DNA of 64,000 bases from positions 425,940-489,939 of the forward strand of contig CAJNOP010000109.1 of NCBI GenBank assembly GCA_905250075.1. Direction: 5' to 3'. The position numbers and the translations under genes are program-made. This stretch comes from Rotaria sp. Silwood1 (taxonomy: Eukaryota > Rotifera > Eurotatoria > Philodinida > Philodinidae). Shown here piece after piece: positions 12,134-24,284 of the stretch (the first letter of the stretch is position 1; each line of letters opens with the position of its first letter). The notes beneath the pieces are model-generated. The model was not told the origin of the DNA and did no database searches. It saw only the letters and a list, made by a program, of their open reading frames with translations.

Positions 12134-12509
12134 CTTGATTTTTGCTTTTATCGGATACTATAAAGAAATGAATACATGGTGGTATATTTATGTAGAACTG
12201 AATCAATTTTTCTTGCGTTCTTTCCTTGTAAGAATTGTGTGGCCGTTGATAATTGTGCCCCCTTATGCAAACATAAGCAACTATACACATTTCCTCAAAA
12301 TTGCCATCAATTAACCTTGAAAATTGACATGAAACAATTATTTTACCAATCATGCGTATGAATAAGCACCACATGTATATTGTTTTTGTATTAATCAACA
12401 AATATAAAAACCTGCAATATCGAAGAGCAAAATATTGAAAGAAAAACATGGACATAATAAAGTTTGTTTGATTTTCAATTCAAATGCATTGCAAAAACAA
12501 TGTAAAATA

Positions 12510-13506
12510 ACGGGTGCGGCAGAATAAATGGCGGTCTCAATATTTTGACTATAGCTTTTTTTCTTTGTGTTCTTTAGAGCTGATTGTTTTTCCAAAAGAT
12601 GCGCCGTCAAATTCTCTACAAAACGGTAATCAAACTTATTCCTGAAGAAGGTTGAAAAAAAAAAATTAAACGAAGATTATCGAATATATAAAAAGTATCC
12701 AACTTTCCAACCTAACAGGTGTCCCATGAAAGGCCGGAGCTTATAACTCTCTTTTTCATCATCTAGTATGTTGATTTTTAAAAGAAAAGTATACTAGAAG
12801 ATGCAGCGTGAAAAGCTCTACAAGTTACATTAAAAAACTTATGTACTCTATCTTTTCAAAGTGGACGAAACTTTGTCAGGCCAATTTTCGATGCTGCGAA
12901 AAGATCATGTGTTGGTCGCACGGAACTTTGCTTATTTTAAAAAACAAAAGGTGCATATACATAAAATAAATTGTCGTTTGTAAATTGTGGAGCTTTTCAC
13001 GCTGCATCCTGTGGTATATTTTGTTTTCCTTTAATAAAACATATTAGATAATAAAAAGAAAAAATAAGAGAAAACGAATTCGTAGTGTGCCAAAAAATGA
13101 TCCTGTTCGCAGCGTCGAAAATTGGTCGCATAGAATTTTGTCAATTTTGATTAAAAAGAGTGCATATATAAAATAAGATTTTTAATGTAACTTGTAGAGC
13201 TTTTCACGCTGCATCTTCTTGTATACTTTTCTTTTAAAAAATCAACTTACTAAATGATGAAAAAAAAGAGCTATAAGCTCCGGTCTTTCATGGGACACCT
13301 GTTAGGTTGGAAAGTTGGATACTTTTTATATATTCGATAATCTTCGTTTAATTTTTTTTTCGAACCTGCTTCAGGAATAAGTTTGATTACCGTTTTGTAG
13401 AGAATTTGACGGCGCATCTTTTGGAAAAACAATCAGCTCTAAAGAACACAAAGAAAAAAAGCTATAGTCAAAATATTGAGACCGCCATTTATTCTGCCGC
13501 ACCCGT
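12510..13506. mobile_element. 997-base foldback element with TA target duplication
   Basis: The termini are ACGGGTGCGGCAGAATAAAT and its exact reverse complement, each flanked by TA (12508-12509, 13507-13508), as in Tc1/mariner-type insertions. The arms are about 325 bases and highly similar. The inner part is also imperfectly self-complementary (AATTTTCGATGCTGCG against CGCAGCGTCGAAAATT), so the whole element can fold almost to its centre. No transposase is encoded. The two apparent frames, one in each arm, are mirror images of one another and not genes. Confidence 0.9.
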
Positions 13507-13508
13507 TA

Positions 13509-16500
13509 GATTCAAAATGAAGAATTTAATTTTTATGTTTAACATCTTTAGCAAGCAAGGAAAAGAAGTTCTTGTAAATGTTATTGAACACCAATTTTTG
13601 CATTAATGAGTGTAGCTGAAAGTATTTTAAGGAAGGATTCTTGGAAATCAGTTCACTGTGTTCCAAAACTTTGAAGAATTTTCTTTTTTTTTAAACGGAG
13701 TTGAGCATTTGATTGTTTTTTTTTGCTCACATATTCTAAAAAAACAGTCTTCGAACTCCCTCTCTCAATATTCGCGACATCAAAACACTCCTAATTTTAA
13801 GTCTATTTTGCATGTATATGCACATAGTAAGAGAAAAAACTCAACGAATAAAAATAGAACCATTAATCGAAGTCCTGGGTACAGAAAAAAAAAATAATAT
13901 ATATACGCACAGACAGATTGCTGATTAATAGAGTAAAAGAACGAATAAGACTTGTGTATGATTCATATTTTTTCTTCTGTTTCTGGAGTGTCGATGTGTA
14001 TCCGTCGACATAAGATATTTCAACGTTTTTGACCACTTCAATATTTTCACTTTCGATGCTTGACATTTTAACTGTTTCAAAAGAATGTACGGTTCAGTTT
14101 CAATGAACAGAATATTCATATGCACAATCTAAAACAAGTCTACTAGACATGTATTTAATTCAAATTGCAAAGGAATTATAATCGGAAATATTTGAATATT
14201 GTCAAAAGCACTCGTTCTAGTTTTGATGTAGTCTATCGTTGAATTATGTCACTCGTTGATATTTAACTTTTGATTTAATTGATACTTGTAAATATGACAT
14301 GCATATGAAACCATCTAATCTTTTATCATAACACAAGATCATAACGCTCTTATCAATTTTGTTATAACGTAAACAAAACACAGAAAAAAAAACATTCTTT
14401 TCTTACATATCAGACGGTTTTTTTAAAATTTTTTTACATCGTACCAGCTTGCATGTGTTTGTTCATATAAAATAAATTGGACTTTCTAATTTTTTTTTTC
14501 GCGTTCAATAGAATTTTAATTTATTAGAATAAAATATAAACAATACATCATCAGCTTTCATTTAACTTATATACGGAAAACAAACAAATTATGATATAAT
14601 AAGACAAGCGGAAAAAAATAATTATATAATGGAATCTTCGAGAAATGTATGTTATTGACATATACAAATTTCTTGTCAAGTGCATACATTCTATCTTCAC
14701 TAGATATGCTTGCAAAAACACAGCATTTTCAAAAAAACAATATAGAAACATTAATATTTATTCTACTTATCTTAATACGTCATCAATCAATAAAGTCAAA
14801 TGATAGAACTCTTTTTCTTCTTAGTTTTAGTATATTGCTTTTGGACTTGTTTATTTCAATGATTGCAGATAGCCTTCGGTGATTACAACAGTTATCCGGA
14901 ACTGAAATGGTTAAATTATCAGAAACATTCATATACACTAAAATCTATTATCTCGAGTATGAAATAATGATGTTATCTCGATTGATATTTCAAAAATTTT
15001 CTATACATTTGAAGGTTAAATTGTTCCAGTTTCTTAAGAATCGTCGAACTCTAATCAAAGGTCATATTAATTCAAATATATATCTCAAGTGCATAATGAT
15101 GCATCTTTTCAAAGTCTATTTGTCAACTTTTGCTCCTATTAACTTAGTGTGTTCGAATATATTCAAAGCTCTTCATTATTTTTTTTTCTAATAATTTATT
15201 ACACTCGTCTTTATTTTTCGTATTGCAATATTTATTTGTGTATTTGTAGCTATAATAAGTTATTTTGATTCATACTATTGTAAATCATTTATATAATTGT
15301 TAGATGATATGAAAATCACTTAGCATGGTTGATATTGATATTATGTTTTATTCGTATGAGTATTGTACAAAAATATTGTTCTTTTCTTTATATTTTGTGG
15401 TAAAACAAAACATAACGATGACTTATTTGTTAGACTGACTGGATTTTTATAATCTTATACAAACTGACCAAGCGAAATATGTAGTACAAAATTCTAGTTT
15501 GGATAGTGCACATGGTAATTTCTAGTAGGAGTGGCAGAATTAAGGACTGACGAAGCCTTCCTACCACAGAGATGGGTGTGGATGAGGTCAGAATAAGAGA
15601 AATCTGCAGTGAGTAGAGACTGTTGAGTCCACAATTTGTGGACTCGTACTCATACTATTCTGAATAGCCGATATAGACACACAATATATGGTTTTTCGCT
15701 TATTTAGATTTATTAGCCAATACGCTCTACACACTTCTCAGGGTATCTCGACAGCGATGATATAAGAATAGGAGCATTCTTGACGATTACTTTTAGAGTA
15801 ACAACGATCGAGTCGTCTCCGAAATTAGTCAACAGAAAATTTTTACCATCGAACCCGACGAGTCTAGCAATAGCAGAGTTGGACAAGTCATAGATTTTTC
15901 AAGTCACAAGTCAAGTCAGACTTGACTTGCTCAGTTCTGAGCAGCAGGACTTGCAGGTCTACCATATCCTACTACCCTGCAGGATAGGTTAGAGTTAATG
16001 AGGAAAACGTAGGGAACAATCAGGATGAAGAGAAATTTCACAGAGTAGGATAGGTATATAGGAAAAGCTTCTTCGGCACATATTTACTGGATGGTAATCA
16101 TATATTAATAATTAGTTGACATTTGACTTAAAAACGAATGACATAAAATTTATTTTGAAAACACGTTTTATAATGAAAATATAACTTGAAAAATGGTTTC
16201 TGTGTTGAACTAAAATAAATCATGTTGGATGAATACTGTCCTTAAATTGAAGTATAACTTTTGATCTTTTGTTGATAATTTAAGATCAATGTCTTGGTCT
16301 CTTGTAATATTATCGTGACTTAGTTTTAATCCATTCATTTGCTTATGAGTTTTCGCTTCATTAATAGATAAATGATAAAGAGTTCCAACTAAAGAGCGTT
16401 TCTTTTGTATGATAGTCCATCATTTTTTTGTAGAGCATCAGTAACATTAGGATTTCATGCACCAGCACTATTTCTCATTTGTTCTTCACGAATAAACTAC

Positions 16501-16714
16501 TGAAGATATTTGCCAATATCTTTATCTAGTAGAAAAATAACATTAGCATGAAGAAATTTTGAAAGTTTTTTCATAGACATCTTTGATTTATTCTTGTTCA
16601 TTTCGTAAACTAGTATGACATTGCATTTTCATTTAAATGAATCAGATGTGCGTGATTTTCATAAATTATATGATGCTGTTTTTCTCAAGGACAGTCATAT
16701 ATTGAACAATTACC
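13509..16714. other. Gene-free AT-rich region
   Basis: No supported exon. A single GTGTGG-type arm (GATGGGTGTGGATGAG) is at 15572-15587 without a clear partner. A small inverted cluster of CAAGTC/GACTTG motifs lies at about 15883-15955 and may be a decayed MITE core. Confidence 0.4.
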
Positions 16715-17172
16715 GGTCATAGGAAGTGAGCCAAGCATGCTAACCAAAGAAACGTGGTTCACTTCATATAGAGAAAATGGACCAATCAAAATGCGAGTTC
16801 TTACTTCACCGCCATCCAACTATTTTCCCAAAACAGAACAATAGTATTCACAACCCGGAAGTGTCATTCCCATAACAGAACAATAATACTCACAACCCGG
16901 AAGTGTCATTCCCATAACAGAACAATAATACTCACAACCCGGAAGTACCATTCCCATAACAGAACAATTGTGTTCTGTTTTGGGAACAGTACTTCCGGGT
17001 TGTGAGTATTATTGTTCTGTTATGGGAATGGTACTTCCGGGTTGTGAGTATTGTTGTTCTGTTATGGGAATGGCACTTCCGGTATCAGAGTACCATATAT
17101 TTGAAATGGGTATAGTATGGACTAATGGACTCCACTTAGGCTCACGCCAACTTTGGCTCACTTCATATGACC
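16715..17172. mobile_element. 458-base palindromic element with 9-base target duplication
   Basis: The direct repeat ACAATTACC flanks it exactly (16706-16714 and 17173-17181). The ends are GGTCATAGGAAGTGAGCCAA and the reverse complement of the right end, GGTCATATGAAGTGAGCCAA. Inside, a unit of about 42 bases with CCCATAACAGAACAATAAT and CTCACAACCCGGAAGT is repeated about three times and then twice in the opposite orientation, making a tandem-repeat palindrome. A 9-base duplication is typical of Mutator-like elements, so a MULE-derived MITE is the best label. The long open frame through the right half is a by-product. Confidence 0.85.
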
Positions 17173-17181
17173 ACAATTACC

Positions 17182-18148
17182 TACGTATAATAAATTATTT
17201 TAATATGAAAGAAACTATGATTATCATTCGTTGTATCATTGAAATTATGTGAACATGTCCATCTCAATCTATAAAATTTAAAAACGAAAATATCATTTGA
17301 TAAGTTCAGAAAAGAAACGTTTTAATAAAAAAAAAGAACATTCAGTTGCAAGTAATTTAATATACGTACATATACTTCCAAAATATTGATATCTGAACGT
17401 AACAAAAAAAAATACTTGAAATGAATTCCCCAATCGACGAATTCTACCTTTCATCATACTAACTTTAGTCTCTTTACTCTCCGTTTTCTTTTCCATAATT
17501 CTTATCCTATGATTTCCATCTTATGTTTTTATCCCATAACATATTCTTTACCCAAGAGAATCAATTCAACAATTGAATATTATCAGATTCCTATTGGATC
17601 TTATGAAATCCTATAAAATTTGATAGTATCTCGGAGAAATATTCCGAAAACGGGATGATGGAATTTAGTGCTATTAGTGACTGATAATTAATTAAATTTA
17701 AGAAAAAGATTTTTGATGGAAACACCAAAGTCTGCTGCTTATCAAATTAACGAACCAACTTATTATGGTAAAAAACAGGATAAAATACCAAAAATGGCAA
17801 TTCACGAACAGAATGACTAGTTTCATTGTCACGTTCACTATCAACTTATGATTAAGTCACTGTAGATGGGATCTTTCAAATTTATTTTATTCTCACTTTG
17901 ATTATCTTTTTTGTTCTTACTTCGTTTTAAATATCATATTCCTATTAGCTATTTTCAACTCAAGCGTTTGTTTTTTTTTTAACAAAAGAACACGATCGAT
18001 CATATTCGAACATACTGTACATTTACGAATGTCATGTAGACTTTCGTCTGTATTGATGACGAGCGGACACCTTATTTCGTCAAAACTACAATATATGAAA
18101 ATCGTTTCTCACTGTTTGACTACATATACCTTTACTATAGAAGGATTA
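17182..18148. other. Gene-free stretch
   Basis: AT-rich with short frames only. I saw no repeat or RNA that I can support. Confidence 0.4.
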
Positions 18149-18580
18149 TTATAATTGATTTTCCTGTACGAACAAAAATAGTTTACCTGTTCTATAGTCG
18201 ATTACTTCACAGTGAAATAGTTTCATATCCTTAACAGCTTTTTGTACCATATCTCTGAAACAACATTTATCGTGACACTGGGATGTATATTCGACTTTTT
18301 GTTCATTGTTAATATTAATAAGTCGACAACAATTCTTTCCACGACATAGTGTTGGTGGATGTGACAATTTCACAGTGATGCCATTATATTGTGGTATGTC
18401 TTTTGAGGCTAATTATTGATTCTTAAGAACATTATTTTTGCGTTGTTTTGTAAGTTGAATAGTTTGTTCACTGTTTCAGTTATTGGACGTGCAAGTTTTC
18501 TAATTCGTTGCTCAGCTTCATTATGTGAAAGCATATCAAGAATACCATACATTTGACGTATAGCGATGTGACTCATAAGA
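18149..18580 (-). pseudogene. Decayed Cys-rich C-terminal fragment of a putative P-loop/GTPase family protein
   Basis: Read on the minus strand, an upstream part gives a helical stretch (ARPITETVNKLF). After a stop and frame change a Cys/His-rich part follows with PTLCRGKNCC and SQCHDKCCF. Paired CxxxxC and CHxxC motifs after a helical linker resemble the C-terminal metal-binding segment of large uncharacterised GTPase-like proteins common in rotifers, molluscs and fungi (DUF8206-like). A potential GT donor follows, but no next exon is recognisable and the P-loop domain is absent. The assignment is from memory of the pattern and is weak to moderate. Confidence 0.35.
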
Positions 18581-18585
18581 CGAGA

Positions 18586-18651
18586 AGGGTGTGGATGTGG
18601 CTTTCCTGGTTATTTACACACACATGTACATCCCACCCACACCCACATCCT
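18586..18651. repeat. GTGTGG-type palindromic hairpin, copy 4
   Basis: AGGGTGTGGATGTGG on the left and CCCACCCACACCCACATCCT on the right, about 30 bases apart. It abuts the 5' side of the Cys-rich relic. Confidence 0.65.
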
Positions 18652-19607
18652 CAAGATCAATTTGAAATTTTCTCAAGATAGAGTATGCTCATCCTAGCCG
18701 TTAGGCGAACCAACCAATAAGCTGTTTCGGTTGATAAGTGGACACATGTGATGACATACTTCGTATAACTCTGTGTTCCACAATATGTTTTCTTCGTTTT
18801 ATCGAGATCAATTTCGGTGAAAAGATGAAGACGAAAGTAATTGATCCATTGTCAATATTTCTTCGTTAGTTTCAAGCTAGTATAGACATCACTCTTATCG
18901 ACACTTTTCTAATTATGATATTTTGTCTATTTGAGATTTTTACGAACAACTGTCAAAAACAAAGTATCATCACCGCATTGTTTCGTTTATTCATAAGAAA
19001 ATAGTTAATCCAAAACGTGTCTCTGTCATTCAGCTATGCCTCATTGTAATAATGAGAAAACAAAAACATTTTCTCATAGTTGAAACAAGATAAGATATAT
19101 TCAGAAAGAAGCGAAGTCTTCTAATATCTTTGTCATCAGATAAAGTGCTTTGTTTACTACTAGGTATCTATTTATAACGCACATTGCGTATACATACTCA
19201 TATTTGCACTCACATACCGATAGCAATTATACATTGTTTAACCGTTAATGTAAGTTTTTCATTATACACTACATTATTCCAACAGAAGAATTAGGAAACA
19301 GTCATTGTTTTGATGCATAGAAAGTGTAGAATTAAACGTTCAAAAAACGATTCACATTTGTGAGAAAAAAAGAGAATTAAAGAAAGTTAATGTTTTCACA
19401 CTTGTTCTTCTTGCAAAAATTATTTTCTGCCGTGTGAAACTTTGTATTTTCCGTAGGCAAGAAAATGTCGAGTTTCTCGTGACTTGTCTGCTGAAATAGT
19501 ATAGATATTCATGCTATATTTGCATTCATTCTTTCATTTTGATCTATTTCATCTATTGTGTTTAATTAAAGACAGAACGAACAAAATCGACGACGGCAAT
19601 CACAAAC
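18652..19607. other. Gene-free stretch upstream of the sugar-dehydrogenase-like gene
   Basis: This holds the presumed promoter and leader of the downstream plus-strand gene. No TATA box or repeat was assigned with confidence. Confidence 0.35.
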
Positions 19608-20995
19608 ATGTTTTCATCATTCGTAAGACTTCATTTTTCATTCCTGATTTGGGTTGTGATTTATCAAGCACATGGCAAAAATATCACTTTTGTTCCACAA
19701 CCAATTCACCTAACTGTTGATAATCTTCCACCACCATATGCTACACCATCGGGACTAAAGGAGCTCGAATCGTTTCTGTACCTGAAGATCCTCTCCTTTA
19801 CATTCCTGAAGGATTCACTGTGAAGGTATATATGACTGGTCTTGCATCACCACGTTATCTTATATATACACCTACAAATGATATTCTCGTTAGTGAACCA
19901 AATGCTAATCGAATTTCTTGTCTGATCGATAATAATCGTGATGGTTATCCAGATGAACGTGTTACGTTTGCTGATACATCGAATGGACTCAATTATCCAT
20001 ATAGTATGGCTTTTGTCAATGGATACTTTTATGTTGGTAACAGAGATGCTACTCGACGTTATTTGTGGACTCCAGGAAGTCGAAATATCACAGGTACAGG
20101 AGAAATAGTAATGACTTATAATCCAAATGGACATATTACAAGAACAGTTGTTCCATCACCCAGTGGCGATCGAATCTTTGTGGGAATTGGTTCAGCAACG
20201 AATGTTGATGTTGATCCATTACCTCGAGCTTCTGTTCAACACGTGAACCTTGATGGTAGTAATCAAACAACATTTGCTTATGGTCTAAGAAATTCTGTTG
20301 GTGTAGCATTTCATCCAATTACTAATCATTTATATGTGACATGTCAAGAACGAGATGGACTTGGTGATGATCTTGTCCCTGATTTTTTTACACGTATTGA
20401 AGAAAATGATTTTTATGGTTGGCCATTTGCTTATATGAGCTCAAATTTGACTGATCCTAGACGACGTCTTCCTAATGGAACAAGTGAACGACCTGATTTA
20501 GTATCAATAACAAAAACACCAAATGTGCTTTTTGAAGCGCATTCAGCTGTACTTGATATGCGATTTTATACAAATAATCAATTTCCGAATCGATATCATA
20601 ATGGTGCTTTTGCAGCATTTCATGGTTCATGGAATAGAAATAATGGAACCGGTTATAAGATTATTTTTATTCCATTCAATAGTAGCACTAATGAACCGAT
20701 GGGTTACTATGAAGATTTTGTGTATGGATTTCTGACATATCCACCTTGACCTGACACATTCGGACGACCAGTTGGATTACTTGTTCTAAAAGATGGTAGC
20801 CTTTTATTCACTGATGATGGAAATAATCGTATCTACCAAGTACAGTACAGTCAAAATCCTGTTACTACCACTATTACAAGTCCTATTACCACTAGCAGCA
20901 GTGGTACCAATGCTAAAACTGCCATCGTTACATTTATTTATTCACTCTTTTTATCTTTCTGGTATCTCGGCGTTTTCGTTACTATATTTAGTTAA
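19608..20995 (+). pseudogene. Sorbosone/aldose dehydrogenase-like secreted protein, broken by one frameshift and one stop
   Basis: The family is a six-bladed beta-propeller, PQQ-linked sugar dehydrogenase (GSDH/YliI-like, L-sorbosone dehydrogenase-like) that oxidises aldoses outside the membrane. Residues 1-23 look like a signal peptide (hydrophobic FSFLIWVVIY). The propeller includes PRYLIYTP, the LNYPYSMAF segment, GLRNSVGVAFHP and the characteristic HGSWNRN. A Ser/Thr-rich linker and a C-terminal hydrophobic tail (about 20910-20992) suggest a GPI anchor or membrane tether. The frame changes by one base near 19753, between TPSG and the propeller, and a TGA at 20747-20749 interrupts the last blade. 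The rest, including about 80 residues after the stop, stays open, so the damage is recent or an assembly error. There are no introns. An AATAAA lies about 250 bases downstream. The type is common in bacteria and fungi, and acquisition by transfer is possible but inferred. Confidence 0.7.
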
Positions 20996-21900
20996 ATACA
21001 CTACTTCATTGTGATTCCACTCCTTGTTTGATGATTCGAATGTTTTTTTTTCGTATTCTCGCCATTGTTTTCTTTTCTCTTAGTAGTTATCTGTTATTTA
21101 TCATCTTATTTCGAAGTTTATAAATGTGCATCAATACGTTTCTCATATCTATATCAATATGATACTCTATTGTCTTTTTATTGTTATGCTACCACTTTTT
21201 CTGTTTCTTTGTTTCTAACCTCGCTCATTATGTACTCAATATAAATAAATAAAGTAATTATGAATTCAATTACATCCATATTTCTTCCGGTCCTTTTTAC
21301 TATTTTCTAATGATCAATACCAAAAATGATTCTAGCTTCAATATCTTCTTCTTCCAGAATGAAAAACAAACAGATTTTAGGTAAAGTCAAAACTATTATT
21401 TGTTTCAGTATAATAATCGATACAGACCGATTAAAATTGTTAAAAATTGATATCAATGTCGTTTTTTTCGTTTTTCTATGTTATAAAGGGAAATTCCTCA
21501 TATCTTCTTTGAAGTTCGTTAGTTGAACATCAGTTTCTCATGATATACAGAAATAATCACATACACAAGAATCGTCTTCGTTACTATTTTCTCACTTTTA
21601 CATTTACTAGAATGAAAGAACTTTTTTATAAAATAATATATCATACTAATAGTCATCACTCGATCTGAATCATACGTGACGAAACGAATTTCTTTTCAAT
21701 AACCAATCAGCTTTTCTAGAAGGTATGGTTCTTGCATGTTGCTCTTCACCAAACTATCAGTAGAATAGATCTCTGTTACCACATGTCAGTTTACAAGGAT
21801 ATTTCAATAGAAAAAGAAATCAAACATTCAAGCAATGAACCTGAATCCAAGAATCCGAAAAAAATACCTTAGATGTTTTCTCCTACTTCTCACAGAATTA
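20996..21900. other. 3' flank, gene-free
   Basis: This contains the AATAAA-rich 3' end region of the dehydrogenase-like gene near 21240. I saw nothing else coding. Confidence 0.35.
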
Positions 21901-21967
21901 AGGTATGGATGTAGGTATAGGTGGAAGTGATATGATGTAGACCCACACCCACACCTACGTTCATCCT
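21901..21967. repeat. GTGTGG-type palindromic hairpin, copy 5
   Basis: AGGTATGGATGTAGGTATAG on the left and ACCCACACCCACACCTACGT on the right. Confidence 0.6.
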
Positions 21968-24074
21968 TAGATAGGTCTTCTTGTACCTCATTTTGACTTT
22001 TTTCTATACACTACTACCTAAGATAGGCTAGATCTATTTTCTGATGCTATATTACCTTATTCAGAATCGGTAGAAAAAAAAGCCAATTTGTTTTTTTTCG
22101 ATCTGTGTTTATTTATAAGAAGAAGGTTTAGCTGCTTTTATTGATATAATGTACAAGTTTTCTCGTAGTTTCATTTTGATGGTCACCGTTTTAAAAGTAT
22201 CCTATTGTTTGAAACTGATTTCTATCTAAACGAATTCTGTTTCTACTCAGTAATAGCTCACAAGTTTATTTTATAATCAAACTTTTGAATATTTCATCAC
22301 GTTTATAACTATCAGACTCATGAGAGGAATTCAGATGATACTAAATTATACTAAAATAATATGAATTTTACCTATAACCTTCTCTGAACCGTTAGAGGTT
22401 TCATACACGACAAAGTAATTTTTTGTGTGATTTTACACGAAATTAAATTTAAGTGAGAGTTTGGTATGACGGTGATCCGTTTAAAATTTAGAATTGCTTT
22501 GAACTGTAAGAATTTTGGTTAGAATATGTTTCCAACAAAATGGCAATTGTCGAAAAACACCGACAAAGTTGTATGTCTAACCAACGAACACGACAGACTG
22601 ATTCGTTGCTAGATCGGAATGTAATGGTTAAGAATACGAATCTTGTTGATATATCTCATGATGATTTTGTTCTGAATGCTGAATGAGTTGAGTCTTTTTT
22701 CACTTTTTTATAAGGTATATATTATAACTATAGATGTCAGATACAGTCGTATTTCATCTAAAACCTATACATCCGGCTAGACTATTAAAAGATTTCCTCG
22801 GTTTTCACTTTGTCAACGATTGTAAAGAGAAGCGAAATTTCGATTCTACGGGCTAATCACTTACCGTTTTTCGACACGCTATATTAAGAACTAATCGAGA
22901 CTGCTTCAATCTGCTTGAATTTCTTGCCTGTTTTTGATCAATATCAAGTCAAAATTTCGGATTAGCTTACTACTAGTAGTTAGTTGATTTTTTTGAAAAA
23001 ATACTTACAGAGATATATAAAAAGTAAAAGAAACATCTTTGAATTGGAAATCAAATCAGAATCTTGAAAAGACTGCTTCTGAAACCAAAAGCGCTTTGTA
23101 TATGAATATGAAACCTTCTGAGACTTATAAAAATTGATAACGAGGGGAAAACGGTTCTGTAGTGACACGCACGACATTTCTTTAGGATTTCAGATATTGT
23201 ACGCAAACGAAATTTTTTTAGGTTTTGTGACATATCATTATGTACGGTGTATGTTACATTGCAGAACACATTTTTGCCAACATAGTGGAAAATTTTTTTT
23301 GAAGTGGAAAGAAAATTTTTAACAAGATTTTAGAAAAACGCTTCCGAACTGCAGCTATTGGAATTCATATTGAAAATAAACACCGAATTATAGAAAAATC
23401 TCAAATTTGAAACATTTTTCACGATTATCCAGATGCTGAATTTCTATCTCAAGACAAAAAAGTCTCTTCAACGAAAGCTTGAGGGAAATATGAAATCCCT
23501 TGTATCGAGATAAAAAATGTGAAGGATAGAATGGCTGCTGTTGGAAACAATAACATTTCTTTGTGAGAATTATCGTAACATTGTTCTTTCTTGCCGAAAA
23601 GGGCAGGCGAATCCAAAGGATGAGCGCTAACTTGTCAATATAATCTGTATAAAGAAAAAAAATGTTCATCTCAATAATAAGTATTGCTGCTAGCACATGT
23701 ACCAAGTGAAGCGAAAATGAGTTGATAGAATATGGTATGTACATTATAATGAATTTTAATTAAATAAAATAGTCTAATTCATCTTTGCTCGAAGAAAATC
23801 TTCGATATGAATAAAAAAAATGTTTGATTTGTGCAGCTGTTATTATGGAGTCGGCGCTTGACTTTATATTCTGTCATTGCTATAATTCATCAACTGACGT
23901 CAACAGAAGCAATTCAACACTATGCATAAACACACAGAAATATTTCGTAAGACATGCATTGTTCTTGCGTAATTACTTCTTCTGATATATTTTATAGACT
24001 TTTTTTTAATATTATTTTCTTTATTCGATCGAATCAAGTATCTTTAAGCAGAAGGTTATTACACTAATATGTCT
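21968..24074. other. Gene-free AT-rich region
   Basis: Several open frames of 60-120 codons exist on both strands, but their composition is not protein-like. They overlap each other and have no splice-linked continuation. Confidence 0.4.
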
Positions 24075-24125
24075 TGAGTATGGGTGTAAAATAGAATATT
24101 CGCAGTAATTACACCCACACCCTCA
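24075..24125. repeat. GTGTGG-type palindromic hairpin, copy 6
   Basis: TGAGTATGGGTGTA pairs with TACACCCACACCCTCA across a 21-base loop. It is the shortest and among the best-matched copies, about 160 bases before the esterase-like gene. Confidence 0.65.
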
Positions 24126-24284
24126 ACATTCAAAATTGATGAAAATCGTCTACTAATGATGAATTTTTTGTGCTACTGAGTATGCTCTCTTTGAATCTAT
24201 CAAAAACACTTTGCAGATACTTTCAAAGTGACAACATTGATAATGAATCAGAATAATAAATCCATTTTTGCTTTGTTTAGATAA

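Noticed and set aside
12395-13606. Identical 35-residue starts of two frames on opposite strands
   Set aside because: They are the two arms of the foldback element read in opposite directions, not duplicated genes.
16968-17252. 94-codon frame with repeated MGMVLPGCEY-like units
   Set aside because: It arises from the inverted 42-base units of the palindromic element.
21968-24074. Frames of 65-118 codons on both strands
   Set aside because: Mutually overlapping, Phe/Ile/Lys/Ser-rich, with no domain, no splice partner and no likeness to any family.
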